From Bacillus fungorum (GTDB lineage Bacteria > Bacillota > Bacilli > Bacillales > Bacillaceae_G), in contig NZ_NWUW01000001.1 in NCBI RefSeq assembly GCF_002746455.1, forward strand, positions 186,001 to 250,000: a stretch of DNA of 64,000 bases, written 5' to 3'. Every line of letters starts with the position of its first letter. The first letter of the stretch is position 1. The notes under the pieces are model-generated. The model did not search any database. It was not told the DNA's origin and was given only the letters and a program-made list of their open reading frames with translations. A program made the translations under genes and the position numbers. Shown here piece after piece: positions 36,747 to 45,256 of this stretch.

Positions 36747-36820
36747 CTGTTCCTCACCTCCGTACAATTTAGTAGTTTCTGAATATGCTATGTTTGTTTC
36801 ATAGTAGGGTGCATATATAC

Positions 36821-36855
36821 GTAAAAAGACCTTTACTCAAAACGAGTAAAGGTCT
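36821..36855 (-). terminator. Terminator of the M-box riboswitch
   Basis: Minus strand AGACCTTTACTC / GAGTAAAGGTCT stem followed by TTTTTAC; the expression platform of the upstream M-box. Confidence 0.88.
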
Positions 36856-36939
36856 GAATTCGCAGTTAAAAGAGTCCAAAACAAAGACTGTTAGTAAATA
36901 TAGATAAAAACAGTTTTTGTGTATGACAAAATACACGCA

Positions 36940-37100
36940 CCTCTCCCTCGTTGAGTTTTAGCACTGTATAGCATAGGTACTGAAACCAGCTACGTTAAAA
37001 AAGGCCTTCATTCCGACCTTTCCTGTTGACCCATTGGCGTCTCTCGACATTTTTGGGCAGCAGCGTTTCTCTATACAGGAGCCTCACCTAACAGAGACCA
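36940..37100 (-). ncRNA. M-box (ykoK) magnesium riboswitch
   Basis: Minus strand, read 5' to 3': GTTAGGTGAGGCTCCTGTA, GCTGCTGCCCAAAAATGTCG, AGACGCCAATGGGTCAACAG, AAGGTCGGAATGA, AGCTGGTTTCAGTACCTATG, GTGCTAAAACTCAACGAGGG. These are the conserved blocks of the M-box in correct order. It senses Mg2+ and terminates transcription when Mg2+ is high; the terminator at 36821-36855 and the mgtA gene follow. Confidence 0.95.
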
Positions 37101-37249
37101 TATTCAATTACATGTTGAATGTTAGCACTGAAATTTTGTAGTGTCAATATATTTTTTGAAAACTCAAATAGATTTATGGTGGCTATATAGTAGGAAATAA
37201 GAGGAGTTTTTTTGAAATAAGATTGGAAAATAAATATTGTAATGAACAT

Positions 37250-37287
37250 AAATAAAAAGCACTGATTACAGTGCTTTTTATTATAGA
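37250..37287. terminator. Terminator downstream of the 83-residue minus-strand gene
   Basis: AAAAAGCACTG / CAGTGCTTTTT, flanked by A on the left and T on the right; serves the minus-strand gene at 37288. Confidence 0.85.
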
Positions 37288-37539
37288 TTATGAGATTGTA
37301 GTATTTTCAAAAATAACAATTTCTGAATTGTTTGTTGTTGAAACACGTTGTGCATAATATGTTAAAGCTGAAGAAATATATGTTGGTAACGAATCATTTG
37401 TATGTGTTGTTGTATATTCATGGATTAATTCTTTCAAAGTCGTCCATTCTAATTGTGCTGGGTGATCAGACACGAAAGAACTTACCCAGCGATCAAATGA
37501 AGATGAAAAATCTGTTTGTAAACGAAATGCTTCTTTCAT
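37288..37539 (-). CDS. Conserved small protein of unknown function
   Basis: 83 residues, soluble, no membrane segment; begins MKEAFRLQTDFSSSFDRW and is rich in Ser/Thr. AAGGGAGCG lies upstream of the ATG and a terminator follows. I do not recognise the family. Confidence 0.65.
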   Translation of the reverse strand: MKEAFRLQTDFSSSFDRWVSSFVSDHPAQLEWTTLKELIHEYTTTHTNDSLPTYISSALTYYAQRVSTTNNSEIVIFENTTIS

Positions 37540-37728
37540 AATAAAACGCTCCCTTAAAATGTAGTATAATCATTTTAACATAAAACACGAACAATTGATA
37601 AGTTTTTTGAGTATAACGTTCGTGATATATAGTTGTCTAGATGATTGGTTATGTAAATTCGATTTGCCATTTGAAATAACATTCCGTAAGATGAAAGGTA
37701 GATTATATAAAGAGCTGGAGGAAAGAAA

Positions 37729-38652
37729 GTGGAATTTGTATTTTTAGGAACTGGTGCAGGTGTTCCTTCGAAAGGAAGGAACGTTTCAGCAATTGCTTTG
37801 CAATTGTTAGAAGAACGAGGACAGACTTGGTTATTTGATTGTGGCGAGGCGACACAACATCAAATATTACATACATCAGTACGTCCACGCCGCATTGAAA
37901 AAATATTTATTACGCATTTACATGGTGATCATATTTTTGGATTGCCTGGTTTATTGGGAAGCCGTTCGTTCCAAGGAGGGACTACACCTTTAACAGTGTA
38001 TGGACCAAAAGGAATTAAACAATTTATTGAAGTGGCATTATCAGTAAGTACGACACATGTAAAATACCCACTTGAAATTGTTGAGATAACAGAAGAAGGT
38101 ACTGTGTTTGAAGATAATGAATTTCATGTGGAAACGAAAAGATTGTCACATGGTATTGAATGTTTTGGATATCGTATTATAGAGAAAGATATACAAGGCG
38201 CCCTTTTAGTCGATAAATTGCTGGAGATGGGTGTGAAACCAGGTCCACTCTTTAAACGTTTAAAAGATGGAGAAGTGGTTGAATTAGACAATGGTACGAT
38301 ACTAAACGGAAAAGATTTTATCGGCCCACCTCAAAAAGGAAGAATTATTACCATTTTAGGTGATACAAGATATTGTGAAGCGAGTAGAGAGCTGGCACAA
38401 GACGCTGACGTACTTGTTCATGAAGCAACTTTTGCGGCAGAAGATGAACAACAAGCGTATGATTATTTTCATTCTACAACTAAGCAAGCTGCGAGTATTG
38501 CACTTCAGGCCAATGCAAAACGATTAATATTGACTCATATTAGTTCTCGTTATCAAGGGGATACATATAAGGAACTATTGAAAGAGGCAAGAGAGCTATT
38601 TTCTAATACAGAAATAGCTATGGATTTGAAAATATTTCCAGTAGAAAGATAA
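37729..38652 (+). CDS. rnz: Ribonuclease Z (tRNA 3' endonuclease)
   Basis: 307 residues, metallo-beta-lactamase fold. N-terminus [18 protein letters not shown], metal motif [13 protein letters not shown], flexible-arm region about 150-190, then LGDTRYCE and LTHISSRY. Trims the 3' end of CCA-less tRNA precursors. GTG start after GGAGGAAAGAAA. Confidence 0.95.
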   Translation: MEFVFLGTGAGVPSKGRNVSAIALQLLEERGQTWLFDCGEATQHQILHTSVRPRRIEKIFITHLHGDHIFGLPGLLGSRSFQGGTTPLTVYGPKGIKQFIEVALSVSTTHVKYPLEIVEITEEGTVFEDNEFHVETKRLSHGIECFGYRIIEKDIQGALLVDKLLEMGVKPGPLFKRLKDGEVVELDNGTILNGKDFIGPPQKGRIITILGDTRYCEASRELAQDADVLVHEATFAAEDEQQAYDYFHSTTKQAASIALQANAKRLILTHISSRYQGDTYKELLKEARELFSNTEIAMDLKIFPVER

Positions 38653-38662
38653 TAATGATGTG

Positions 38663-38694
38663 AAAAAGTGGTGACGAGAGGTTGCCATTTTTTT
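38663..38694 (+). terminator. Probable terminator after rnz
   Basis: TGGTGAC / GTTGCCA stem with wobbles, flanked by A5 and T7. Confidence 0.55.
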
Positions 38695-39013
38695 GTTTCT
38701 AAAAAAAATAAAAATAAAACTGTTATCATTTTATGCTTATATTGGATGAAACAGAAAGTTTTAATGATGTGAAGATATAGGATAAAAATACAAAGTACCG
38801 TTTATTTAGAAAAACTGTTATATAAGTCAGACGACATACGAGTAGTACAAATAGCAAAAACGGATTGTTATTCAGAACTTTTAAAATTCAATAAAAGTAA
38901 GCGTTTTATTAAAAACAAGCTATAATGAGGGCAGATTATAATTTATTGTAGGATACATGCATTTTAGCCATTTATCGCAACAAGTGAAGTTGACTAAATC
39001 GTGAGAGGGCAAT

Positions 39014-39350
39014 ATGGAAATTATAATAAGAAGGATATTACTATTATTTATACTAAGTCTTTTTTCACCTTTTAGCTTTAAAGCACCAAAAGGTATGAAA
39101 GCAATGGGAGTTTCACTTGTTTATGCTATCCTTGTAAGGGGTTCTGTGTTAAACTTTGGATTGCTACCAGACTTTATTGTGGATTAGCTTATATTATTTT
39201 TAAATGAAGGTAATGCTAAGTTTCTTATTTATTATGATGATTAGTATTATTTCAGGATATATTGTTTCACTGTTATTCAAAAACGATCCAATTCGTATAG
39301 CGAGACAAATTCGTAGTACAACTGGAAAAGCAACCGATTTGGTAGCTTAA
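39014..39350 (+). pseudogene. Decayed membrane-protein gene (two fragments)
   Basis: Two short frames in different phases: 39014-39187 (57 residues, MEIIIRRILLLFILSLFSPF, then FKAPKGMKAMG) and 39204-39350 (48 residues with a membrane helix, ending KNDPIRIARQIRSTTGKATDLVA). Both look like pieces of membrane proteins; KAPKGMKAMG recalls PTS-type IIC proteins, which is only an impression. A GAGAGGG site precedes the first. The surrounding 38700-39390 is AT-rich; an open frame without a start at about 38770-38925 may be more debris. Confidence 0.45.
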
Positions 39351-39392
39351 TAGAATAGTAAAAAAATTTTTCATAGAGGTTGAGGGGGAGTT

Positions 39393-40055
39393 ATGATGAA
39401 GTATCGCTCAGTATTTGATATTATTGGTCCAGTTATGATTGGTCCATCAAGTTCACATACAGCAGGCGCAGCAAGAATGGGGCAAGTTGCTCGCCAGCTG
39501 TTTCGTCATGAACCAGAAAGAGTAATCATTTCATTATATGGATCATTTGCAAAGACGTATCGTGGGCATGGTACAGATGTAGCGCTAATAGGTGGGATAT
39601 TAGGATTTGAAACAGATGACTTACGTATTCCAGAGGCGCTAGAGATAGCAAAAGAGCGCGAAATTGAAGTGGAATTCATTGAAGAAGATGCAAATGCACC
39701 TCACCCAAATACAGCGAGAATTCGTTTGTATAAAGGTGAAGAAGAAATTGAAGTTGTTGCTTGCTCGATTGGTGGCGGTAAAATTGAAGTTGTAGAATTA
39801 AACGGATTCGATCTTCAATTATCAGGCACGAGCCCAGCACTACTTATTGTAAATAACGATCGCTTCGGTGCTATTGCAGCAGTAGCTTCAATCCTTGCGA
39901 AACACGAGATTAACATTAGTACAATGAGTGTTTCTCGTAAAGAAAAAGGAAGAAGAGCGCTTATGGTCATCGAAACAGATGAATTATTAGCAGATAAAGT
40001 GATTGAAGAAATAAAAGCGCAACAAAATATTTGTCAAGTAACTATTATGGAATAA
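39393..40055 (+). CDS. sdaAB: L-serine dehydratase, beta subunit
   Basis: 220 residues. Signature FDIIGPVMIGPSSSHTAGAARMG, then a C-terminal ACT domain (LLIVNNDRFGAIAAVASILAKHEINI). With SdaAA it converts L-serine to pyruvate and ammonia using a 4Fe-4S cluster. GAGGGGGAG SD; a second ATG three bases on is equally possible. Adjacent to sdaAA. Confidence 0.94.
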   Translation: MMKYRSVFDIIGPVMIGPSSSHTAGAARMGQVARQLFRHEPERVIISLYGSFAKTYRGHGTDVALIGGILGFETDDLRIPEALEIAKEREIEVEFIEEDANAPHPNTARIRLYKGEEEIEVVACSIGGGKIEVVELNGFDLQLSGTSPALLIVNNDRFGAIAAVASILAKHEINISTMSVSRKEKGRRALMVIETDELLADKVIEEIKAQQNICQVTIME

Positions 40056-40073
40056 TTGCAGGGGGGACACACC

Positions 40074-40952
40074 ATGTTTCGGAACGCAGCGGAACTAGTG
40101 GCGCAAGCTAAAGAACAAAATGTAAAAATCGCAGAAATTATGATTCAATGTGAAATGGAAACAAGAAGTATTTCACGTGAAGAAGTAATCGCTGGTATGG
40201 AAAAGAACTTAGTCGTGATGGAGCAAGCAGTAGAACGTGGTATTCGCGGTGTGAAATCACCAACTGGTTTAACTGGTGGAGATGCTGTAAAAGTTCAGGC
40301 GTATATGAAGAGCGGAAAAGGCTTATCTGGAGATACGATTTTGGACGCAGTGAGTAAAGCTGTTGCAACAAATGAAGTAAACGCAGCGATGGGAATTATT
40401 TGTGCAACACCAACAGCAGGGTCTGCTGGAACAGTGCCAGGTGTACTATTTGCACTAAGAGAAAAATTGCAGCCTACACGTGAAGAAATGATTGAATTCT
40501 TATTTACAGCAGGAGCTTTCGGTATGGTTGTTGCGAATAACGCTTGTATTTCTGGTGCAGCGGGAGGATGCCAAGCTGAAGTTGGTTCAGCAAGTGGAAT
40601 GGCAGCTGCAGCTGCAGTTGAAATGGCTGGTGGAACACAAGATCAAGCAGCTACAGCGATGGCAATTTCATTAAAGAACATGCTTGGTTTAGTATGCGAT
40701 CCTGTTGCAGGACTTGTAGAAGTACCTTGCGTAAAACGTAATGCAGCAGGAGCTGCAAATGCGATGATTTCAGCTGATTTAGCATTAGCTGGTGTAACGA
40801 GTACCATTCCATGTGATGAAGTAATTGAGGCAATGTTTAGAATCGGACAAACGATGCCAGTAGCACTTCGTGAAACAGCTGAAGGTGGACTTGCAGCAAC
40901 ACCAACTGGTCGTCGTCTGCAAGAAGAGATTTTTGGGAAGACTAATAAGTAA
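40074..40952 (+). CDS. sdaAA: L-serine dehydratase, alpha subunit
   Basis: 292 residues. Conserved TAGSAGTVPGVLFAL, NNACISGAAGGCQAEVG and GLVCDPVAGLVEVPCVKRN segments; the Cys residues are candidate 4Fe-4S ligands. ATG 40074 follows GGGGGGACAC; the frame is open from 40056 but that part is the SD region. Stop is followed by a terminator. Confidence 0.94.
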   Translation: MFRNAAELVAQAKEQNVKIAEIMIQCEMETRSISREEVIAGMEKNLVVMEQAVERGIRGVKSPTGLTGGDAVKVQAYMKSGKGLSGDTILDAVSKAVATNEVNAAMGIICATPTAGSAGTVPGVLFALREKLQPTREEMIEFLFTAGAFGMVVANNACISGAAGGCQAEVGSASGMAAAAAVEMAGGTQDQAATAMAISLKNMLGLVCDPVAGLVEVPCVKRNAAGAANAMISADLALAGVTSTIPCDEVIEAMFRIGQTMPVALRETAEGGLAATPTGRRLQEEIFGKTNK

Positions 40953-40973
40953 AAAATATATGTTTATAAAGAA

Positions 40974-41006
40974 ATGGAGCTCAAGTAAGATTGAGCTCCA
41001 TTTTTT
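40974..41006. terminator. Bidirectional terminator between sdaAA and proI
   Basis: ATGGAGCTCAA / TTGAGCTCCAT with T7 on the right; the convergent proI stop lies at its edge. Confidence 0.85.
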
Positions 41007-41845
41007 TATTTTTCTTTTGTTAGTTGTTCTAATGTTTTCCCAAGATTATGTGATCGTTGTGTAGCCTGTGTAATACAAGAAATAAGTGCTTGTTGAAATT
41101 GGTGTTCTTGTAATACTTCAATGCCTGCTTCGGTCGTTCCACCAGGAGAAGTAATTTCCTTTCGCAAAATAGAAGGATGTTTTTCACTTGCTTTTAGCAT
41201 TTCAGCAGCACCAATCATCGTCTGAAGAATAAGTGACTTTGCAACATCTTCTTTTAAACCGATTTCTTTTGCAGCTTCTTCCATCGCTTCTACTACGTAA
41301 TAAATATAAGCAGGCCCACTCCCAGATAATGCAGTGACAGCATGCATATCTTCTTCCTCTACAACAGAGACGAGACCAATCGTTTCAAATAAAGATGTTG
41401 CAGTGCGAATATGTTCCGCTGTTGCATGTTTTGAAGGGGAGATAGCGGTAGCTGATTTTAAAATGGCTGCGGATGTATTTGGCATTGCACGAATAATTGG
41501 AACGTCTTTTTGAAGTAGTTTTCTAATTGAGTGAGTAGAAACACCTGCTAGTAATGAAATGATAAGCACGTTATTATTTATGTATTCTTTAAAAGGGGTA
41601 AGCGCCTCTGCAACATCCTTTGGTTTCATTGCTAGAAAAAGAATATTTGCATCAGTAAGTAATTCTTTTTTATTATGAGTACCTTTGACACCGTATTTGT
41701 TATGTAGCTCTTGTAATCTTGTCTCGTTAGAACGATTACTTACAGTGATTTGTTCACCTTTAACAACATTTGCATGTAGCAAGCCACCAATAATAGCTTC
41801 AGCAATAGAGCCTGCACCGAGAAAGGAAATGTTTTGAATAGACAT
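41006..41845 (-). CDS. proI: Pyrroline-5-carboxylate reductase
   Basis: 279 residues, minus strand. NADPH motif FLGAGSIAEAIIGGLL at the N-terminus, and the C-terminal signature ALSGSGPAYIYYVVEAM with SPGGTTEAGIEVL. Last step of proline synthesis. Position between sdaAA and a yqjP-like gene matches ProI (YqjO) of B. subtilis rather than ProH or ProG. Confidence 0.94.
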   Translation of the reverse strand: MSIQNISFLGAGSIAEAIIGGLLHANVVKGEQITVSNRSNETRLQELHNKYGVKGTHNKKELLTDANILFLAMKPKDVAEALTPFKEYINNNVLIISLLAGVSTHSIRKLLQKDVPIIRAMPNTSAAILKSATAISPSKHATAEHIRTATSLFETIGLVSVVEEEDMHAVTALSGSGPAYIYYVVEAMEEAAKEIGLKEDVAKSLILQTMIGAAEMLKASEKHPSILRKEITSPGGTTEAGIEVLQEHQFQQALISCITQATQRSHNLGKTLEQLTKEK

Positions 41846-42010
41846 GATGTTCCTCCTTTAATTTTGGTTAGAAATTCTTATAAATGTACATACATTCGTT
41901 TTTTTATAGGAAACACCTCTTTTTATCTGAAAATAATGACAAATATATATAGAAGTTGTAAACTGAAGAAGTATTCATTTTTGAACCGGAAAGAGACAGG
42001 GGGGCTAAGC

Positions 42011-42964
42011 ATGACGGCGATTCACCGAATGGAGATTCCTGTACCATTTGCAGTGGAAACTGTGAATGTGTTTTTAGTTGAGGGGGAGACATTAACATTA
42101 ATTGATACAGGGACGAATACAGAAGAGGCAAGAAGTGCGTTAGAAAGTCAATTAGGTGCATTAGGATATGAGATAGAAGATATTGAAACAGTAGTCATTA
42201 CGCATCATCATGCGGATCATTGTGGGCTTTTAAATATATTTTCGGAGAAAACGAACATTATTGGACACCCTTGGAACGAGCCGTGGATTACGCAAAATCC
42301 AGAGTTTTTAAAGCGGTATCATGAGTTTTTTAGAGAGACAGCCTTGCAATTTGGTGTTCCAGCAGCATTTTTGAAAGACGAGGCGTTATTGACGACAAGG
42401 ACACTGAAATATTCTTGTAATAGATCGTTAACGCATACTGTGAGAGAGGGAGATCGTATTGATTCCTTACCTGGCTTTACAGTAATCGAAACACCAGGTC
42501 ATGCTTCTACTCATATTTCATTATATAGAGAATCTGATGGAATATTAATTGGCGGGGATGCTCTCATTAGTCATATTTCTTCGAATCCAATATTAGAACC
42601 ACCATATGAAGGACAAACAGAAAGGGCACGCCCGTTATTACAATATAATCAAACGTTAAAGCGTTTAAGTGAAATGAATATTTCGCGCATTTTATCAGGA
42701 CATGGAGAAGATGTTCTAAATGTGAAACAACTTATTGAAACGAGATTACAAAAGCAAGAAACACGTGCGTTTAAAGTGCTTGAGTTATTAAAGGAAAAAC
42801 CAATGACAGCATTTGAAGTATGTGTAAAACTATTTCCGGTATTATATAAGGAACAATTGCCACTTACTATTTCAGAAACGGTTGGACAATTAGACTTTTT
42901 AGCATATAATCAACAAGTGATGATTGATGAATCTTCGCAACAATTGATTTATTATGCAAAGTAG
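42011..42964 (+). CDS. MBL-fold metallo-hydrolase (YqjP-like)
   Basis: 317 residues. Zinc-binding motif VVITHHHADHCGL, then ETPGHASTHISLY and LIGGDALI, and LSGHGEDV near 230. A C-terminal winged-helix-like region (about 250-310) follows. Substrate unknown; family includes glyoxalase II and lactonase relatives. ATG 42011 follows AGGGGGGCTAAGC; the long upstream frame would overlap the proI start and is not used. Confidence 0.88.
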   Translation: MTAIHRMEIPVPFAVETVNVFLVEGETLTLIDTGTNTEEARSALESQLGALGYEIEDIETVVITHHHADHCGLLNIFSEKTNIIGHPWNEPWITQNPEFLKRYHEFFRETALQFGVPAAFLKDEALLTTRTLKYSCNRSLTHTVREGDRIDSLPGFTVIETPGHASTHISLYRESDGILIGGDALISHISSNPILEPPYEGQTERARPLLQYNQTLKRLSEMNISRILSGHGEDVLNVKQLIETRLQKQETRAFKVLELLKEKPMTAFEVCVKLFPVLYKEQLPLTISETVGQLDFLAYNQQVMIDESSQQLIYYAK

Positions 42965-42973
42965 GTGACAGCA

Positions 42974-43768
42974 ATGACGGGACGTTTACAAAATAAAGTA
43001 ATCGTCATTACAGGTGCTTCTAGTGGAATTGGAGAGCAAGTTGCAATGCAAGTTGCAGAGCAAGGGGCGACTCCAGTATTAATGGCTAGAACAGAAGAGA
43101 AATTAAAAGCGTTAGCAGACAAAATTAAAGAAACTTATAATACGCCTTGCTATTATTATGTATTAGATGTAAGTGAAGAGACGGGAGTACAATCTGTTTT
43201 TTCAAAGGTATTACAAGAAGTGGGACGTATTGATATATTAGTAAACAATGCGGGATTTGGTATTTTTAAAACGTTTGAAGATGCGTCAATGGATGAAGTG
43301 AAAGATATGTTCCAAGTAAATGTATTTGGATTAGTAGCTTGTACGAAAGCGGTACTACCTTATATGGTAAACAGAAACGAAGGACATATTATTAATATTG
43401 CTTCACTTGCTGGGAAAATTGCAACTCCAAAATCGAGTGCATATGCAGCGACGAAACATGCCGTATTAGGTTTTACGAATAGTTTACGCATGGAGTTGTC
43501 TAGTACAAATGTTTTCGTAACAGCGATTAATCCAGGTCCGATAGATACGAACTTTTTTGAAATAGCTGATCAATCTGGTACATATGTGAAAAATATGGGA
43601 CGATACATGTTAAAACCAACATATGTAGCAGAACAAATCGTAAAGTCAATGAAAACGAAAAAGCGTGAAGTAAACTTACCGAAATGGATGGGCATTGGTC
43701 CGAAACTTTATGCTCTATTCCCAGGTTTATTTGAGCGTGTTGCAGGCAAATCATTAAGCAAAAAATAG
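42974..43768 (+). CDS. Short-chain dehydrogenase/reductase (YqjQ-like)
   Basis: 264 residues, classical SDR: cofactor motif TGASSGIGEQVAM (TGxxxGxG), NNAGFG, catalytic Ser in NIASLAGKIA and YxxxK in SAYAATKHA. Cytosolic NAD(P)-dependent oxidoreductase of unknown substrate. Starts nine bases after the previous stop with AGGTGA as SD, so cotranscribed with the MBL hydrolase. Confidence 0.9.
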   Translation: MTGRLQNKVIVITGASSGIGEQVAMQVAEQGATPVLMARTEEKLKALADKIKETYNTPCYYYVLDVSEETGVQSVFSKVLQEVGRIDILVNNAGFGIFKTFEDASMDEVKDMFQVNVFGLVACTKAVLPYMVNRNEGHIINIASLAGKIATPKSSAYAATKHAVLGFTNSLRMELSSTNVFVTAINPGPIDTNFFEIADQSGTYVKNMGRYMLKPTYVAEQIVKSMKTKKREVNLPKWMGIGPKLYALFPGLFERVAGKSLSKK

Positions 43769-43800
43769 GAGATTTCCATATGGAAATCTCCTATTTTTTA
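43767..43800. terminator. Bidirectional terminator between the SDR gene and yqzH
   Basis: ATAGGAGATTTCC / GGAAATCTCCTAT followed by T6; yqzH converges on it. Confidence 0.88.
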
Positions 43801-43983
43801 TTTTCCAGTCACATAATCGTAAACGATATCCTCAACTGCCTCGTATACATCAATTTCAGTATTTGAATGAATTATCGTTTGAATATGTTTAATTAGCATT
43901 TCCTGATCTTCATTTGACATAGGATTACATTGATATTGCTGAAAACTTTTTATAATCATTTTCTCAATTAATTTTTCATTCAT
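43798..43983 (-). CDS. yqzH: YqzH-like small protein
   Basis: 61 residues, minus strand, helical and acidic (EKMIIKSFQQYQCNPMSNED, VYEAVEDIVYDYVTGK). Matches the YqzH family found beside the yqjQ gene in bacilli; function unknown. A GGGGAAAAAC SD precedes the ATG. Confidence 0.75.
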   Translation of the reverse strand: MNEKLIEKMIIKSFQQYQCNPMSNEDQEMLIKHIQTIIHSNTEIDVYEAVEDIVYDYVTGK

Positions 43984-44062
43984 GTTTTTCCCCGCCTGTA
44001 TGTATACATGTATTGTTTTATTGTACTAGAAGTGAAATGGAAAAACTACTATACACTATTCG

Positions 44063-44076
44063 TGTATAAAAATTCG
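44063..44076 (+). promoter_or_regulatory. Candidate upstream ArgR box of the arg operon
   Basis: TGTATAAAAATTCG matches 13 of 14 positions of TGNATWWWWATNCA, 66 bases upstream of the -35. It adjoins a short inverted repeat ATACAC/GTGTAT. Confidence 0.6.
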
Positions 44077-44141
44077 GTTATATATATTGTTTTTCTAGTA
44101 AAATTAAGTTTTTAAAGTTTGCAAAATTTATAAATATTTAA

Positions 44142-44170
44142 TTGACTCTATAAATATACAATATTATAAT
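44142..44170 (+). promoter_or_regulatory. Sigma-A promoter of argCJBDF with an ArgR box in the spacer
   Basis: TTGACT, 17 bases, TATAAT. The spacer contains TCTATAAATATACA (44147-44160), 13 of 14 to TGNATWWWWATNCA, so ArgR bound there would block polymerase. Confidence 0.75.
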
Positions 44171-44207
44171 CATACTTAATTTAAAGAATCGATATGAGGA
44201 GGAGCAT

Positions 44208-45245
44208 ATGAAAGTCGCGATTATTGGAGCAACTGGGTATGGAGGTATTGAGTTAATTCGGTTATTAGAGCAACATCCATATTTTTCGATAACATCTCTT
44301 CATTCTTTTTCGCAAGTTGGCGAGTGTATAACAAATGTATATCCGCATTTTCAAAATGTTTTTGTTCATACGTTACAAGAAATTGATGCGGAGGAAATAG
44401 TGAAGGAAGCAGAAATTGTATTTTTAGCAACCCCAGCAGGAGTATCAGCAGAGTTAACTCCAAAATTATTAGCGGTAGGTTTAAAAGTAATTGACCTATC
44501 TGGAGACTTTCGTATGAAAGATCCTTCGACATATGAACAGTGGTATAAAAGGGCAGCTGCAAAAGAAGAAATTCTTAAGAAAGCAGTATATGGGTTAAGT
44601 GAATGGAAAAGGTCCGAAATTCAAAAGGCAAATTTAATTGCAAACCCGGGATGTTTTGCTACAGCTGCATTATTAGCGATATTGCCGTTAGTACGTAGCA
44701 GCATAATTGAAGAAGATTCAATTATTATTGATGCGAAATCAGGAGTATCTGGAGCAGGCAAAACGCCAACAACGATGACTCACTTTCCTGAGTTATACGA
44801 TAACTTGCGTATTTATAAAGTAAATGAGCATCAACACGTTCCTGAGATTGAGCAAATGCTTGCAGAGTGGAATAGGGAAACGAAGCCAATCACGTTTAGT
44901 ACACATTTAATACCGATATCACGAGGGATTATGGTTACATTGTATGCGAAAGTAAAACGAGAAATGGAAATAGAACAACTTCAAAAGTTATATGAAGAAA
45001 CGTATGAACAATCGGCTTTTATTCGAATTCGCACGCAAGGAGAATTTCCAAGTCCGAAAGAAGTGAGGGGCTCAAATTATTGTGATATGGGGATAGCTTA
45101 CGATGAAAGAACAGGAAGAGTGACAGTCGTTTCTGTTATAGACAATATGATGAAAGGTGCGGCTGGGCAAGCGATTCAAAATGCAAATATAGTAGCGGGA
45201 CTAGAAGAAACAACAGGTTTACAACATATGCCGCTTTATTTATAA
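44208..45245 (+). CDS. argC: N-acetyl-gamma-glutamyl-phosphate reductase
   Basis: 345 residues. NADP motif AIIGATGYGGIELIRLL, catalytic Cys in IANPGCFATAALLA and GVSGAGKTP. Third step of arginine synthesis. GAGGAGGAG SD. First gene of the argCJBDF operon under a repressible promoter. Confidence 0.96.
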   Translation: MKVAIIGATGYGGIELIRLLEQHPYFSITSLHSFSQVGECITNVYPHFQNVFVHTLQEIDAEEIVKEAEIVFLATPAGVSAELTPKLLAVGLKVIDLSGDFRMKDPSTYEQWYKRAAAKEEILKKAVYGLSEWKRSEIQKANLIANPGCFATAALLAILPLVRSSIIEEDSIIIDAKSGVSGAGKTPTTMTHFPELYDNLRIYKVNEHQHVPEIEQMLAEWNRETKPITFSTHLIPISRGIMVTLYAKVKREMEIEQLQKLYEETYEQSAFIRIRTQGEFPSPKEVRGSNYCDMGIAYDERTGRVTVVSVIDNMMKGAAGQAIQNANIVAGLEETTGLQHMPLYL

Positions 45246-45256
45246 GGGGGGACGTG

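Noticed and set aside
38770..38925. Open frame upstream of the decayed membrane gene
   Set aside because: No start codon or SD, and no recognisable motif; listed only as possible debris.
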